Shown here: in pieces, positions 35,377-43,550 of the stretch | Numbering within the stretch: position 1 is the first letter of the stretch | Layout: every line of letters begins with the position of its first letter | DNA from: Spirosoma sp. 48-14 | GTDB lineage: Bacteria; Bacteroidota; Bacteroidia; Cytophagales; Spirosomataceae | NCBI RefSeq assembly: GCF_001898575.1 | Contig: NZ_MKUD01000063.1 | Span: 183,929 to 247,928 of the forward strand | DNA: 64,000 nucleotides | Direction of reading: 5' to 3' | Translations under genes and position numbers: made by a program | The notes under the pieces: model-generated | Seen by the model: the letters and a program-made list of their open reading frames with translations, nothing else | What the model was told of the DNA's origin: nothing | The model's database searches: none

Positions 35377-36348
35377 ATGCAATACCGAACATTTGGCCGA
35401 ACAGGCTGGCAGATATCCGAAATTGGCTATGGCATGTGGGGTCTGGCAGGATGGACCGGCTCCGATAAACAGCAAGTACTGCAAGCTCTGGAACGTTCTG
35501 TAGAATTGGGCTGTAATTTTTTCGACACGGCCTGGGCGTACGGCGATGGTGTCAGCGAAGAGATTCTGGGGCAACTTCTGAAGGCCCATCCCGATCAGAA
35601 ACTGTATGCCGCCACCAAGATTCCGCCTAAGAACCGGAAATGGCCTTCAAAGCCCGACTTTGATCTGAAGGATGTTTTCCCGGCCGATTATATTGTTGAA
35701 TACACAGAAAAAAGCCTGAAAAACCTTGGCGTTGAAACCATTGACCTACAGCAGTTCCACGTTTGGGAAGATAGCTGGGCCAATCAGGACGAATGGCAGG
35801 AAGCGATCACCAAACTTACACAGCAGGGGAAAGTACAGGCCTGGGGTGTTTCGGTCAATCGTTGGGAGCCCGACAACTGCCTCAATACACTTCGTACCGG
35901 GCTGATTGATGCCGTTCAGGTAATCTACAATATTTTCGATCAAAACCCTGAAGACAATCTCTTCCCGCTTTGCCGCGAACTGAACATTGGTGTTATTGCC
36001 CGTGTGCCGTTTGACGAAGGTACGCTGACCGGCACCTTTACGAAAGAAACGACGTTTCCGGCCAACGATTGGCGTTCCACCTATTTCGTCCCCGAAAACC
36101 TCAACAGCAGTGTCGATCATGCCGATGCCCTCAAGCCGCTCATTCCGTCGGGAATGACTATGCCCGAAATGGCGCTACGGTTCATCCTGAGCAATCCCGA
36201 CGTACATACCACCATTCCCGGCATGCGGCAGATTCGGAATGTAGAAGCCAATAGTGCAGCCAGCGATGGGTCTGGTCTATTACCCGAACTGTTGCACGAA
36301 CTGAAAGGCCATCGCTGGGACCGCACTCCTACCGAGTGGAGCCAATAG
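35377..36348 (+). CDS. Aldo/keto reductase
   Basis: 323 residues from ATG 35377 (MQYRTFGRTGWQISEIGYGM, the family's standard opening; a longer frame adds nine residues). Catalytic residues by pattern: Asp in FFDTAWAYGDG with Tyr, Lys in AATKIPP, and His in LQQFHVWED. The C-terminal NADPH-binding part has TTIPGMRQIRNVEAN. NAD(P)H-dependent reductase of a carbonyl substrate, cytosolic. Confidence 0.93.
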   Translation: MQYRTFGRTGWQISEIGYGMWGLAGWTGSDKQQVLQALERSVELGCNFFDTAWAYGDGVSEEILGQLLKAHPDQKLYAATKIPPKNRKWPSKPDFDLKDVFPADYIVEYTEKSLKNLGVETIDLQQFHVWEDSWANQDEWQEAITKLTQQGKVQAWGVSVNRWEPDNCLNTLRTGLIDAVQVIYNIFDQNPEDNLFPLCRELNIGVIARVPFDEGTLTGTFTKETTFPANDWRSTYFVPENLNSSVDHADALKPLIPSGMTMPEMALRFILSNPDVHTTIPGMRQIRNVEANSAASDGSGLLPELLHELKGHRWDRTPTEWSQ

Positions 36349-36353
36349 GCAAA

Positions 36354-36444
36354 CAGATGTAGTATGGAGGTATGATATAGGATGTATCAGGCAGATTGTC
36401 GGGAAGCCTATATCATACATTATACACCTTACATCCTACATCTG
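36354..36444. repeat. Nested inverted repeat before the second two-component system
   Basis: Outer arms CAGATGTAG (36354-36362) and CTACATCTG (36436-36444); inner perfect arms GTATGATATAGG (36370-36381) and CCTATATCATAC (36407-36418). It ends 9 bp before the -7 element of the response regulator. It may terminate the aldo/keto reductase transcript or belong to a repeat family. Confidence 0.55.
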
Positions 36445-36453
36445 TTTTGCGCT

Positions 36454-36461
36454 TACATTTG
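36454..36461 (+). promoter_or_regulatory. -7 element 3 nt before the response regulator start
   Basis: TACATTTG, an exact TAnnTTTG match, then TTC and ATG 36465. A transcript would begin at or within a few bases of the start codon. Confidence 0.55.
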
Positions 36462-36464
36462 TTC

Positions 36465-37148
36465 ATGAAAATTTTACTGGTTGAAGACGAGCCTGCGTTG
36501 CTCCGATCGGTACAGCATTACCTTGAGTCGGAAGGCTATACCGTTACAACAGCCTTAACCTACCGCCAGGCTGCCGCCAAAGCGAATGATTATGACTACG
36601 ATTGCGTATTGATCGACCTAATGCTACCCGATGGCAATGGGCTTGATCTGGTTCGCGAACTCAAACAGCGCCAGTCGGCAGCGGGTATTATTGTGCTAAC
36701 CGCTAAGGATGCGCTGGCTGACAAACTGACCGGCCTCGATGCTGGAGCTGACGATTACCTAACCAAGCCGTTTCACCTTCCCGAACTCAATGCCCGATTA
36801 CGGTCGGTACTTCGTCGACGATTGTTTGGTGGACAGGCTTGCGTACGGGCAGGGGATCTTACCCTTTGGCCCGAACAACAACGGGTGGGCATTCAGGGCG
36901 CTGATGTTAAACTTACCAGCAAAGAATACGAACTGCTTTTGTTCTTTGTTACCAATACCGACCGTATTCTCTCGAAATCAGCAATTGCCGAACACATCTG
37001 GGGTGATGCCATGGATGCTGCTGACTCCCATGAGTTTCTGTACACGCACGTTAAGAATTTACGCCGGAAACTGATAGCCGCCGGTTGCCCCGATTACGTT
37101 CAGACGCGCTACGGGGCTGGTTATGTTTTCTCGACACGCCCACTATGA
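36465..37148 (+). CDS. OmpR-family response regulator
   Basis: 227 residues from ATG 36465 (MKILLVEDEPALLRSV), the canonical receiver start; the longer frame from 36396 runs through the inverted repeat and is unlikely. Phosphoacceptor Asp51 (VLIDLMLP), switch Thr in IVLTAKD, Lys in LTKPFH. The winged helix has LTSKEYELLLFF and FLYTHVKNLRRKL. Its stop overlaps the kinase start as ATGA. Confidence 0.93.
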   Translation: MKILLVEDEPALLRSVQHYLESEGYTVTTALTYRQAAAKANDYDYDCVLIDLMLPDGNGLDLVRELKQRQSAAGIIVLTAKDALADKLTGLDAGADDYLTKPFHLPELNARLRSVLRRRLFGGQACVRAGDLTLWPEQQRVGIQGADVKLTSKEYELLLFFVTNTDRILSKSAIAEHIWGDAMDAADSHEFLYTHVKNLRRKLIAAGCPDYVQTRYGAGYVFSTRPL

Positions 37149-38422
37149 GCCTGCTTGGTCAAACTGCCCGCTACCTGTTGCTTTCTGCCTTTGTCGTAGC
37201 CCTGATCGGCTCGGTTGGCTTTTACATCCTGATCCACCGAACCATCCAACGAGAGGTCGACGAAATTCTGATGAACCAGGTAGAGCAGGTAAGGCATCAA
37301 CTCCGGGGACTGGCACCGAATGCCTTTTTACGGGCCGACTGGGACGACAATCCTCATATCGAACGCATTTCTTCCGCAAAACCCACTGGCCCGGTCTTTT
37401 CAGATCTTACACTTCCAAACCCGCTGGATTCTGCCGAGTTTTCGCCAGTCCGGCAGGTAAAAACGATCGTCACGGAGCATGGGGAAACCTATCAGATAAC
37501 AGTCCGTCAGGCGTATTACGAATTCAACGAATTGGCCCGAATCATATCGGTGGGGGTGATCTGGAGTTTTTTACTGCTTATGGGCTTTTCAGTACTGATT
37601 GGCCTGGGGTTGTCGCGTCGGTTATGGCGCCCTTTTTACACCACTATCCAACAGCTTGGGCAGTTTCAACTGGAGCAAGCTACCAATCCATTATTTCCAG
37701 ACAGCCGGATTCGGGAATTTGATCTACTGAGCCAATCGCTACAGACGCTGACACAAAACGTACGGAAGCAGTTTTTTCTACAGAAGCAATTCACCGAAAA
37801 CGCATCGCATGAGTTACAAACTCCTTTGGCCATTGCCCTGACCGAACTGGATACGCTGATGCAATCCGACAATCTGCGCGAGGCCGATCACCTGCATTTA
37901 CAGCGGGCTACCGATGCGCTCAGTCGATTAAGTCAGTTAAATCGATCACTACTGCTACTTACGCAAGTCGAAAACGACCAGTATTCAGCCATCGAACCAC
38001 TAAATATTAGCCAATTGACAAACCAATACACCGACGAGTATGCGCCTTTTTTTGAACACAAGGGTATGACCGTCGAGCGAGCCATACGCCCCGATGTTGA
38101 ACTACCCATGAACCCGCAGTTAGCAGGTGTTTTACTAAATAATCTCTTTAAAAATGCCGTTCGGCATGGCGCTCCTAACGGCCAGGTTCGCGTTGAACTA
38201 ACCGATCATACATTACGTATCCAGAACACAGGCGAGCCCCTCCCTTTTGCAGATAGCCTGATTTTCAACCGATTCGTCAAAAATCCAGCTCGTCCCGACT
38301 CAACAGGCTTAGGTCTTGCTCTGGTCAAACAAATCTGTGATCGTTACAAGTTGGAGCTTCACTATGCCTACGACGCGTCAACCACTTTTCATGGTTTCCA
38401 GATCAAATGGAAGCCAAACTAA
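37145..38422 (+). CDS. Sensor histidine kinase, partner of the upstream regulator
   Basis: 425 residues from ATG 37145, the overlapping ATGA start. TM helix about 9-31, periplasmic part about 32-132, TM helix about 133-157, linker, H-box ENASHELQTPLAIA (His222), and a HATPase with NNLFKNAVRHG and STGLGLALVKQI. It is of the small QseC/RprX-like type. The stimulus is unknown; the operon lies 212 bp upstream of the PqqD cluster, which it might regulate. Confidence 0.92.
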   Translation: MSLLGQTARYLLLSAFVVALIGSVGFYILIHRTIQREVDEILMNQVEQVRHQLRGLAPNAFLRADWDDNPHIERISSAKPTGPVFSDLTLPNPLDSAEFSPVRQVKTIVTEHGETYQITVRQAYYEFNELARIISVGVIWSFLLLMGFSVLIGLGLSRRLWRPFYTTIQQLGQFQLEQATNPLFPDSRIREFDLLSQSLQTLTQNVRKQFFLQKQFTENASHELQTPLAIALTELDTLMQSDNLREADHLHLQRATDALSRLSQLNRSLLLLTQVENDQYSAIEPLNISQLTNQYTDEYAPFFEHKGMTVERAIRPDVELPMNPQLAGVLLNNLFKNAVRHGAPNGQVRVELTDHTLRIQNTGEPLPFADSLIFNRFVKNPARPDSTGLGLALVKQICDRYKLELHYAYDASTTFHGFQIKWKPN

Positions 38423-38634
38423 TGCACGACAAATCAGACTTTTAACCAATTCTTAAAGTACTTTGATATAAATAATCATACATCTATTGGAATTTACTAA
38501 CCAGATTGTCCGATTTTTGCTTCTGATGCAACGTTAACTGCTTAAATAGTCTAGTCTCTGACAGAATACTTATACACGAAGTTTACCAAAAGGGCTATTT
38601 TTTCATTTCGTACCACCGTCACTTATTCCTCTTT

Positions 38635-39054
38635 ATGCATATCAATCAATACGGTATTTCTCCTGCTATCGTCAGTGAGCATTTTGATGATGAAGTCATT
38701 ATCGTCAATATGAGTCGCGGCAATTACTACAGCCTTCGGGGGTCGGCTGCCCTTGTTTGGCAAGGGGTTGAAGCAGGAGCATCTCAGGACGTCCTTCTTA
38801 GCTACCTGGCAAACGCCTACTCGGTCGATGAAGCGGTTATTGGTGCCTCGCTCAACGCCTTTATTGAACAATTGGTCAACGAAGAATTACTAACGAAAGG
38901 CACAAGATCGCAAACGTCGTCTTTGCCAACTCGTACTGTATCCCAATCGTTTACGCCACCAGTGCTGGAGATCTATACCGATATGGCGGACCTCCTGACG
39001 CTTGACCCAATCCACGACGTTAGCCCGGTTGAAGGATGGCCTATCAAAAAGTAG
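38635..39054 (+). CDS. PqqD-family (RiPP recognition element) protein
   Basis: 139 residues. Residues 1-85 match the PqqD/B1-type winged-helix peptide-recognition domain: VSEHFDDEVIIVNMSRGNYY, then ALVWQGVEAGASQDVLLSYL and a final helix. The C-terminal 50 residues are an unusual Pro/Ser/Thr-rich extension. In known pathways PqqD domains bind leader peptides and present them to modifying enzymes. No precursor peptide is seen in the 212 bp upstream. First gene of a six-gene coupled cluster; it overlaps the next gene by 19 bp. A near -7 element TATTTTTT lies around 38592. Confidence 0.82.
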   Translation: MHINQYGISPAIVSEHFDDEVIIVNMSRGNYYSLRGSAALVWQGVEAGASQDVLLSYLANAYSVDEAVIGASLNAFIEQLVNEELLTKGTRSQTSSLPTRTVSQSFTPPVLEIYTDMADLLTLDPIHDVSPVEGWPIKK

Positions 39055-40121
39055 ATGATTACCAGCCCGCTACGTTAACATCTGAAGAAGCGTATTTTAC
39101 TCAGTTGATAGCTGATCGCTGCCGATCATTTCAGCCACAATCGTCGGCTCGCTCGTTCGGCTTCGGTGCCCTGAACTTGCAGGTGATTTTTATTGGGGAA
39201 AGCAATCAGGATTTTTTCACAAAAGCGATTAGCCATCGGGAAGGCCTCTCTCAACCGGATGGATTAACCATTTACGTTGTCAATCATAAAACCTCCGGCA
39301 TCATGCTTCCTCCCCCCTGCTGGGATTGGCAACAGGCGGATGGGCATGGGGTTATTCATGGACTGGCAGCGGGTTATAGTGGCACCTTTCAGCAGGATAC
39401 CGGGGTCTTTACGTGGATAGCGCATACCGAGCGACTGGCCCTTGTGTGGGGGACTGATTTTGCCACATTACCGGAATGGGAACGTAGCTTTCCGTTTCGC
39501 TATGTACTGCATAAATGGCTTGAAGATCAGGAGCGGTACGTGCTCGTACATGCCGGAGCAGTGGGTACACCAAGCGGTGGGGTACTGCTGACGGGGCGTG
39601 GTGGTTCGGGCAAATCGACCAGCACACTTGCCTGCCTACAAAGCAGACTCCAGTATGCCGGTGATGATTTTGTTATGGTTGATCTGGATAAACTCTTTGT
39701 TCATAGCCTGTATAATGTTGCCAAACTAGACCCTGAAAACCTGAACCGTTTTCCTGCGCTTCAACCATTGGCCGACGATCAGACCATAGCGCCCGGTCAA
39801 AAACTGCAATTCTATCTGCATCAGCATTACCCCAATGTTGTGACGAAAGGCTTTCCATTGAAGGCTATTATGCTCCCACGGTTTACGGGCAGTCAACAGA
39901 CAACCGTTCGGCCAGCGACACCTGCCGAATCCCTGAAAGCACTGGCTCCCTCTACGCTGGCCCTTCTCCGGGCCGATCAGCGGACTTTCCAGAAAATGAC
40001 TCGTTTAGTGCATCAGGTTCCTGTTTTCTGGCTGGAAACAGGAACCGACTTAGCGCAGATACCCGACGCTATCTATACAACCTTACAATCATTACCCACC
40101 TATGCCAAAGCCTCTTGTTAG
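39036..40121 (+). CDS. HPr kinase-like (HprK C-domain) protein
   Basis: 361 residues. Walker A GRGGSGKST at 187-195 inside a segment beginning YVLVHAGAVGTP, and an acidic Walker-B-like GDDFVMVD at 209-216. This arrangement matches the HPr kinase/phosphorylase fold. Family members in lasso-peptide loci phosphorylate the peptide product, and others act on unknown substrates. The N-terminal 160 residues are variable. It overlaps the PqqD gene by 19 bp and the next gene by 20 bp, indicating translational coupling. Confidence 0.82.
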   Translation: MAYQKVDDYQPATLTSEEAYFTQLIADRCRSFQPQSSARSFGFGALNLQVIFIGESNQDFFTKAISHREGLSQPDGLTIYVVNHKTSGIMLPPPCWDWQQADGHGVIHGLAAGYSGTFQQDTGVFTWIAHTERLALVWGTDFATLPEWERSFPFRYVLHKWLEDQERYVLVHAGAVGTPSGGVLLTGRGGSGKSTSTLACLQSRLQYAGDDFVMVDLDKLFVHSLYNVAKLDPENLNRFPALQPLADDQTIAPGQKLQFYLHQHYPNVVTKGFPLKAIMLPRFTGSQQTTVRPATPAESLKALAPSTLALLRADQRTFQKMTRLVHQVPVFWLETGTDLAQIPDAIYTTLQSLPTYAKASC

Positions 40122-40845
40122 CGTAATCATGCCGGTATATAATGCTGAACGCTTTGTGGCCGAAGCCATTAACAGTGTGTTGAATCAAGCCATTGATGCC
40201 GTTGAAGTGATTTGCGTCGACGATGGCTCTACCGACCGATCGGCCGAAATAATACAAGCGTTCGATTCAAGAATACGCTATTTTCGACAGGAGAATCAGG
40301 GGCCTGCGGCTGCCCGTAATAAAGCGTTCTCATTTGTAAGTGGGCAGTTCGTAACCTTCCTCGACAACGACGATCTGTACCCGGACTATAAACTGGAACG
40401 TCAACTCACGCTTTTTGAAGAAGACCCATCACTGGATGTCGTTTTTGGAAAAACCCAGTACGTTTTTCTGGACGGATCGAACCCTGAACGCTTCCACTTT
40501 CCCGACCAGACCCAGACCGTCTGGAATATACTGCTCGGAGCCGGTCTGTTTCGGACGAGTGTATTCCAGCGCATTGGCCTGTTCAACGAGGAATTGAAAA
40601 TTGGCGAAGATCTGGACTGGTATAATCGGGCCAAAGAGGAGGGAGTTCGTATGCGCACCACCGACGATATCATGCTGTATTATCGCCATCACAGCGCCAA
40701 CTACACCCGTGACCAGGACCTGGTTAAACGTACGCTCCTCAAGGCAATTAAATACTCGCTCGACCGACGCCGAAACGAAACGGGCGTCCAGACCCTACCG
40801 CAGTTTTCTGATTTCCGGCAACCCATGAACACCGACAATCTATGA
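40102..40845 (+). CDS. Glycosyltransferase family 2 (first of two)
   Basis: 247 residues. GT-A fold: VSVIMPVYNAERFVAEAI at the N-terminus, VDDGSTDRS (nucleotide site), and the metal-binding FLDNDD around 91-96. The C-terminal part has GEDLDWYNRAKE with the catalytic-base-type acidic pair. Inverting GT2 enzymes transfer a sugar from a nucleotide donor; no TM helix is seen, so it acts at the cytosolic face. It overlaps the second GT2 by 4 bp (ATGA). Confidence 0.9.
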   Translation: MPKPLVSVIMPVYNAERFVAEAINSVLNQAIDAVEVICVDDGSTDRSAEIIQAFDSRIRYFRQENQGPAAARNKAFSFVSGQFVTFLDNDDLYPDYKLERQLTLFEEDPSLDVVFGKTQYVFLDGSNPERFHFPDQTQTVWNILLGAGLFRTSVFQRIGLFNEELKIGEDLDWYNRAKEEGVRMRTTDDIMLYYRHHSANYTRDQDLVKRTLLKAIKYSLDRRRNETGVQTLPQFSDFRQPMNTDNL

Positions 40846-41555
40846 GCCAGTCTATCAGCGTGGTGATTCCTGTGTATAATGCAGCGCCCTATATTACTGA
40901 ATGTATCGAATCGGTTTTGGCGCAGACTTATCAGCCACAACAGATCATTGTGATCAACGACGGCTCTACAGATCAATCGTTGGATAAACTAATGCCTTAC
41001 GCACAAAAAGGGCTGATCCAATTGCAAACGCGCGAAAATCGAGGGGTATCCACTACGCTGAATGAAGCCATCGACCTGGCCGAAGGTGATCTGATTGCGT
41101 TTCTGGATGCCGACGATGTCTGGCTACCCCATAAATTACAGCAGCAGCTTACCTGCCTGCAAACGAACCCGTCATTGGATGCCTGCTTTGGCTATGTTCG
41201 GCAGTTTATCAGTCCCGACCTTCCTTCAGCGGTACAGGCAGGTATTCACTGCCCGCCGGAGCCACAACCGGGCTGGTTGAAACAAACGATGCTGATTTAC
41301 CGGACTGCTTTCGGGAAAACGGGCCTTTTTAATACGTTATACCATACTGGCGATTTCATCGACTGGTTTATGCGCGCCAAAGAAGCCGGTTTGCAATACG
41401 ACATGCTCCCCGACACGGTGACGTTACGCCGATTACATCGAAGTGGGCTGGCGTCGCAGCCGCAGTATCAGAAAGAATTTGTTCATATTCTGAAAGCCGC
41501 CCTTGATCGACGCGCAAACCATTCTCCCACTCACTATGGCAGTCAAAAGCCCTAA
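40842..41555 (+). CDS. Glycosyltransferase family 2 (second of two)
   Basis: 237 residues. SVVIPVYNAAPYITECIESV, INDGSTDQS and FLDADDVW define the GT-A core; GDFIDWFMRAKEAG is the acceptor-side acidic motif. It is related to the preceding GT2 (same size and motif spacing), consistent with duplication. Overlaps the nucleotidyltransferase gene by 20 bp. Confidence 0.9.
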   Translation: MSQSISVVIPVYNAAPYITECIESVLAQTYQPQQIIVINDGSTDQSLDKLMPYAQKGLIQLQTRENRGVSTTLNEAIDLAEGDLIAFLDADDVWLPHKLQQQLTCLQTNPSLDACFGYVRQFISPDLPSAVQAGIHCPPEPQPGWLKQTMLIYRTAFGKTGLFNTLYHTGDFIDWFMRAKEAGLQYDMLPDTVTLRRLHRSGLASQPQYQKEFVHILKAALDRRANHSPTHYGSQKP

Positions 41556-42672
41556 ATTTACTCTTCAGCCTGACCAGATTCTGCTGCTGAAAGCCGCCCT
41601 TTTTCCAGTTCAGGAGGCATTAGCGGCCTGGCAGACCTGGAAAAAAATACGCGGGTGGGATCAGTTTACCCCGACCCATATCAACTTGTTGCCGAGTCTG
41701 TTCGATCCCCTGGATGGCGACTCACAACGGCTTATGCCCCTTGTTTACCGTAACCTGGAAAAATCCGGCGATCCACTCGTAGTGCACCTGCGAGGCATTT
41801 ACCGATACACCTGGATGAGCAATCAACGGTTCGTTCTGAAAATGAGCCAGGTGATCGAAGTTCTGCATCAGAACGGTATTGACACCATTGCTCTCAAAGG
41901 AATTCCGCTTTCACTGCTCTATTACGAAGACATGGGCGTTCGGCTGATGTATGACCTGGATGTACTGATTCCGACGGCCCAAGCCGATCTGGCCATACAA
42001 ACGCTTCAACAGCCACCACTTGCCCTAAAATCAAGTCGATTTGAGTCCAAACACCGGCATATTCTTCATGCCATGCACCTGTGGGACGCCAACAATGTGG
42101 ATGTCGATCTGCACTGGAATCTGCTACATCAGCACACATACCCTAACGCCGATGTACCCTTCTGGCAAGCTCGTCAGCCCGTCAGACTGAGCAATGATCA
42201 GTTTACGCATGCGCTATCGCCAACCCACCAGCTATTTCATAATCTGGTGCACGGGTTCGACTGGGGCGAGACGCCTGCTATTCGCTGGATTGCCGATAGT
42301 TATGTGATCTATACAAAACCCGGTCTTTCCATCGACTGGCACACCCTGCTCGATCTGGCCGAACAATACCGGGTTACCTATCCTGTCTGGCAGGCATTAC
42401 ACGTGCTGACGAGTGAGTTTAAGTTGGCCTTACCGCCTGATGTTGAGCAGCGATTGACTACACTACCAATCAGTACTGCCGAAACGACTTACTTTGCCTT
42501 ACTCCGAAAACGCTCACCGAACCAGGCGATAAAGGCGGTCCGATATGTACAGAAAAATTGGCTGGCCTATCGTCTGTTTCGCCAAGGCAAGTCAGACCTT
42601 TCAATGAGCCGATGGATGTATCGTCAGGTACGGCTCCGGCTCGACTGGCCCAAGCGAGATTTACCCTTTTAA
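41536..42672 (+). CDS. Nucleotidyltransferase-family protein (PF14907-like)
   Basis: 378 residues from ATG 41536; the longer frame from 41503 is less likely because it lies deeper within the upstream gene. Core: LHQNGIDTIALKGIPLSLLY followed by RLMYDLDVLIP, the GS-less NTase pattern with the metal-binding D-x-D. A helical C-terminal part with conserved HxxW-type residues (VDVDLHWNL, LFHNLVHGFDWG) follows. Family members occur in lasso-peptide and polysaccharide loci and may transfer a nucleotide or sugar-phosphate; unproven. Confidence 0.82.
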   Translation: MAVKSPKFTLQPDQILLLKAALFPVQEALAAWQTWKKIRGWDQFTPTHINLLPSLFDPLDGDSQRLMPLVYRNLEKSGDPLVVHLRGIYRYTWMSNQRFVLKMSQVIEVLHQNGIDTIALKGIPLSLLYYEDMGVRLMYDLDVLIPTAQADLAIQTLQQPPLALKSSRFESKHRHILHAMHLWDANNVDVDLHWNLLHQHTYPNADVPFWQARQPVRLSNDQFTHALSPTHQLFHNLVHGFDWGETPAIRWIADSYVIYTKPGLSIDWHTLLDLAEQYRVTYPVWQALHVLTSEFKLALPPDVEQRLTTLPISTAETTYFALLRKRSPNQAIKAVRYVQKNWLAYRLFRQGKSDLSMSRWMYRQVRLRLDWPKRDLPF

Positions 42673-42675
42673 CCC

Positions 42676-43482
42676 ATGAGCTCCCAAATCGCGCTGGTTG
42701 CCCTGTTTACCTTTGTGGTGCACCTCGTTGCTACGCTGTCGTTAAGTGTTCGCGTAGTAGGGCTTCAAACATTACGATGGGCGGTGTCGTTCTCACTGTT
42801 CAACATTATGGCCCTCTTTTCGCGGCTATCCAATACGTTACAGGCCCCGTTGCTCGCCAAAACGGTGGAATTAAATATTCAGGCAGGCCGCTTCGATCAG
42901 GTTGCGGATTTTCGGTGGGTACTGGCTTTTTCAACGTTGGCAACCGTAGCTGGCATTTTGGTATTTCCATCGTTTCAACGGCTGATGACCCGGCTCGTTG
43001 AGACCTACTATCACCATCGTTCGTTCAGCAAACTGCTTGTTCGGAGCCTATCCTTATCGACCGTTCGAACGCTACCTCAGCATCTGAAATGGCCCGACTC
43101 CGCCAACTGGCAGGCCATTCGGCAGAAACCCAATGTTCCGATACGCATACTTGTGCTGAATGCACTGTCAAACGCCATTATCACCGTAGGCGTTCTGTCG
43201 ACACTATACGCGGGCTACATCAATCCCGACCTACGGGCAACAGCAGCTTCTATGTCGGGCCTCATCAATGGACTTGCCACGATTATCATGGTACTTTTCG
43301 TCGACCCAGATATTGCGCTCCTGGCCGATGAAGTAACGGCTGGCCAGTACAGCACTGGCTATTTCCGCCGGTATATCATTCAGGTTTTACTGGCCCGTTT
43401 GGCTGGAACCATACTGGCCCAGTTTCTGCTGATTCCCTTTGCTCACCTGGTCATTTGGCTGGCGCAGCATCTATATGCCTAG
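42676..43482 (+). CDS. Amj-like lipid II flippase-family membrane protein (DUF2837)
   Basis: 268 residues, about six TM helices. VHLVATLSLSVRVVGLQT and SFSLFNIMALFSRLSNTLQA match the Amj (alternate to MurJ) family's N-terminal signature. Amj flips the peptidoglycan precursor lipid II across the inner membrane. Here its location at the end of a GT/NTase cluster suggests flipping a different lipid-linked product, or compensating for one. It is separated by 3 nt from the upstream stop. Confidence 0.82.
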   Translation: MSSQIALVALFTFVVHLVATLSLSVRVVGLQTLRWAVSFSLFNIMALFSRLSNTLQAPLLAKTVELNIQAGRFDQVADFRWVLAFSTLATVAGILVFPSFQRLMTRLVETYYHHRSFSKLLVRSLSLSTVRTLPQHLKWPDSANWQAIRQKPNVPIRILVLNALSNAIITVGVLSTLYAGYINPDLRATAASMSGLINGLATIIMVLFVDPDIALLADEVTAGQYSTGYFRRYIIQVLLARLAGTILAQFLLIPFAHLVIWLAQHLYA

Positions 43483-43550
43483 CCTGCTTCCTGGTTTCTT
43501 CAAATTCTCTTCATAATTGCTTCCGAAACTTGCCGAAAATACAGCCAATC

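Noticed and set aside
38423..38634. Precursor peptide for the PqqD cluster
   Set aside because: Only very short ORFs (3 to 7 codons) occur in the 212 bp; no leader-core-like peptide is seen.
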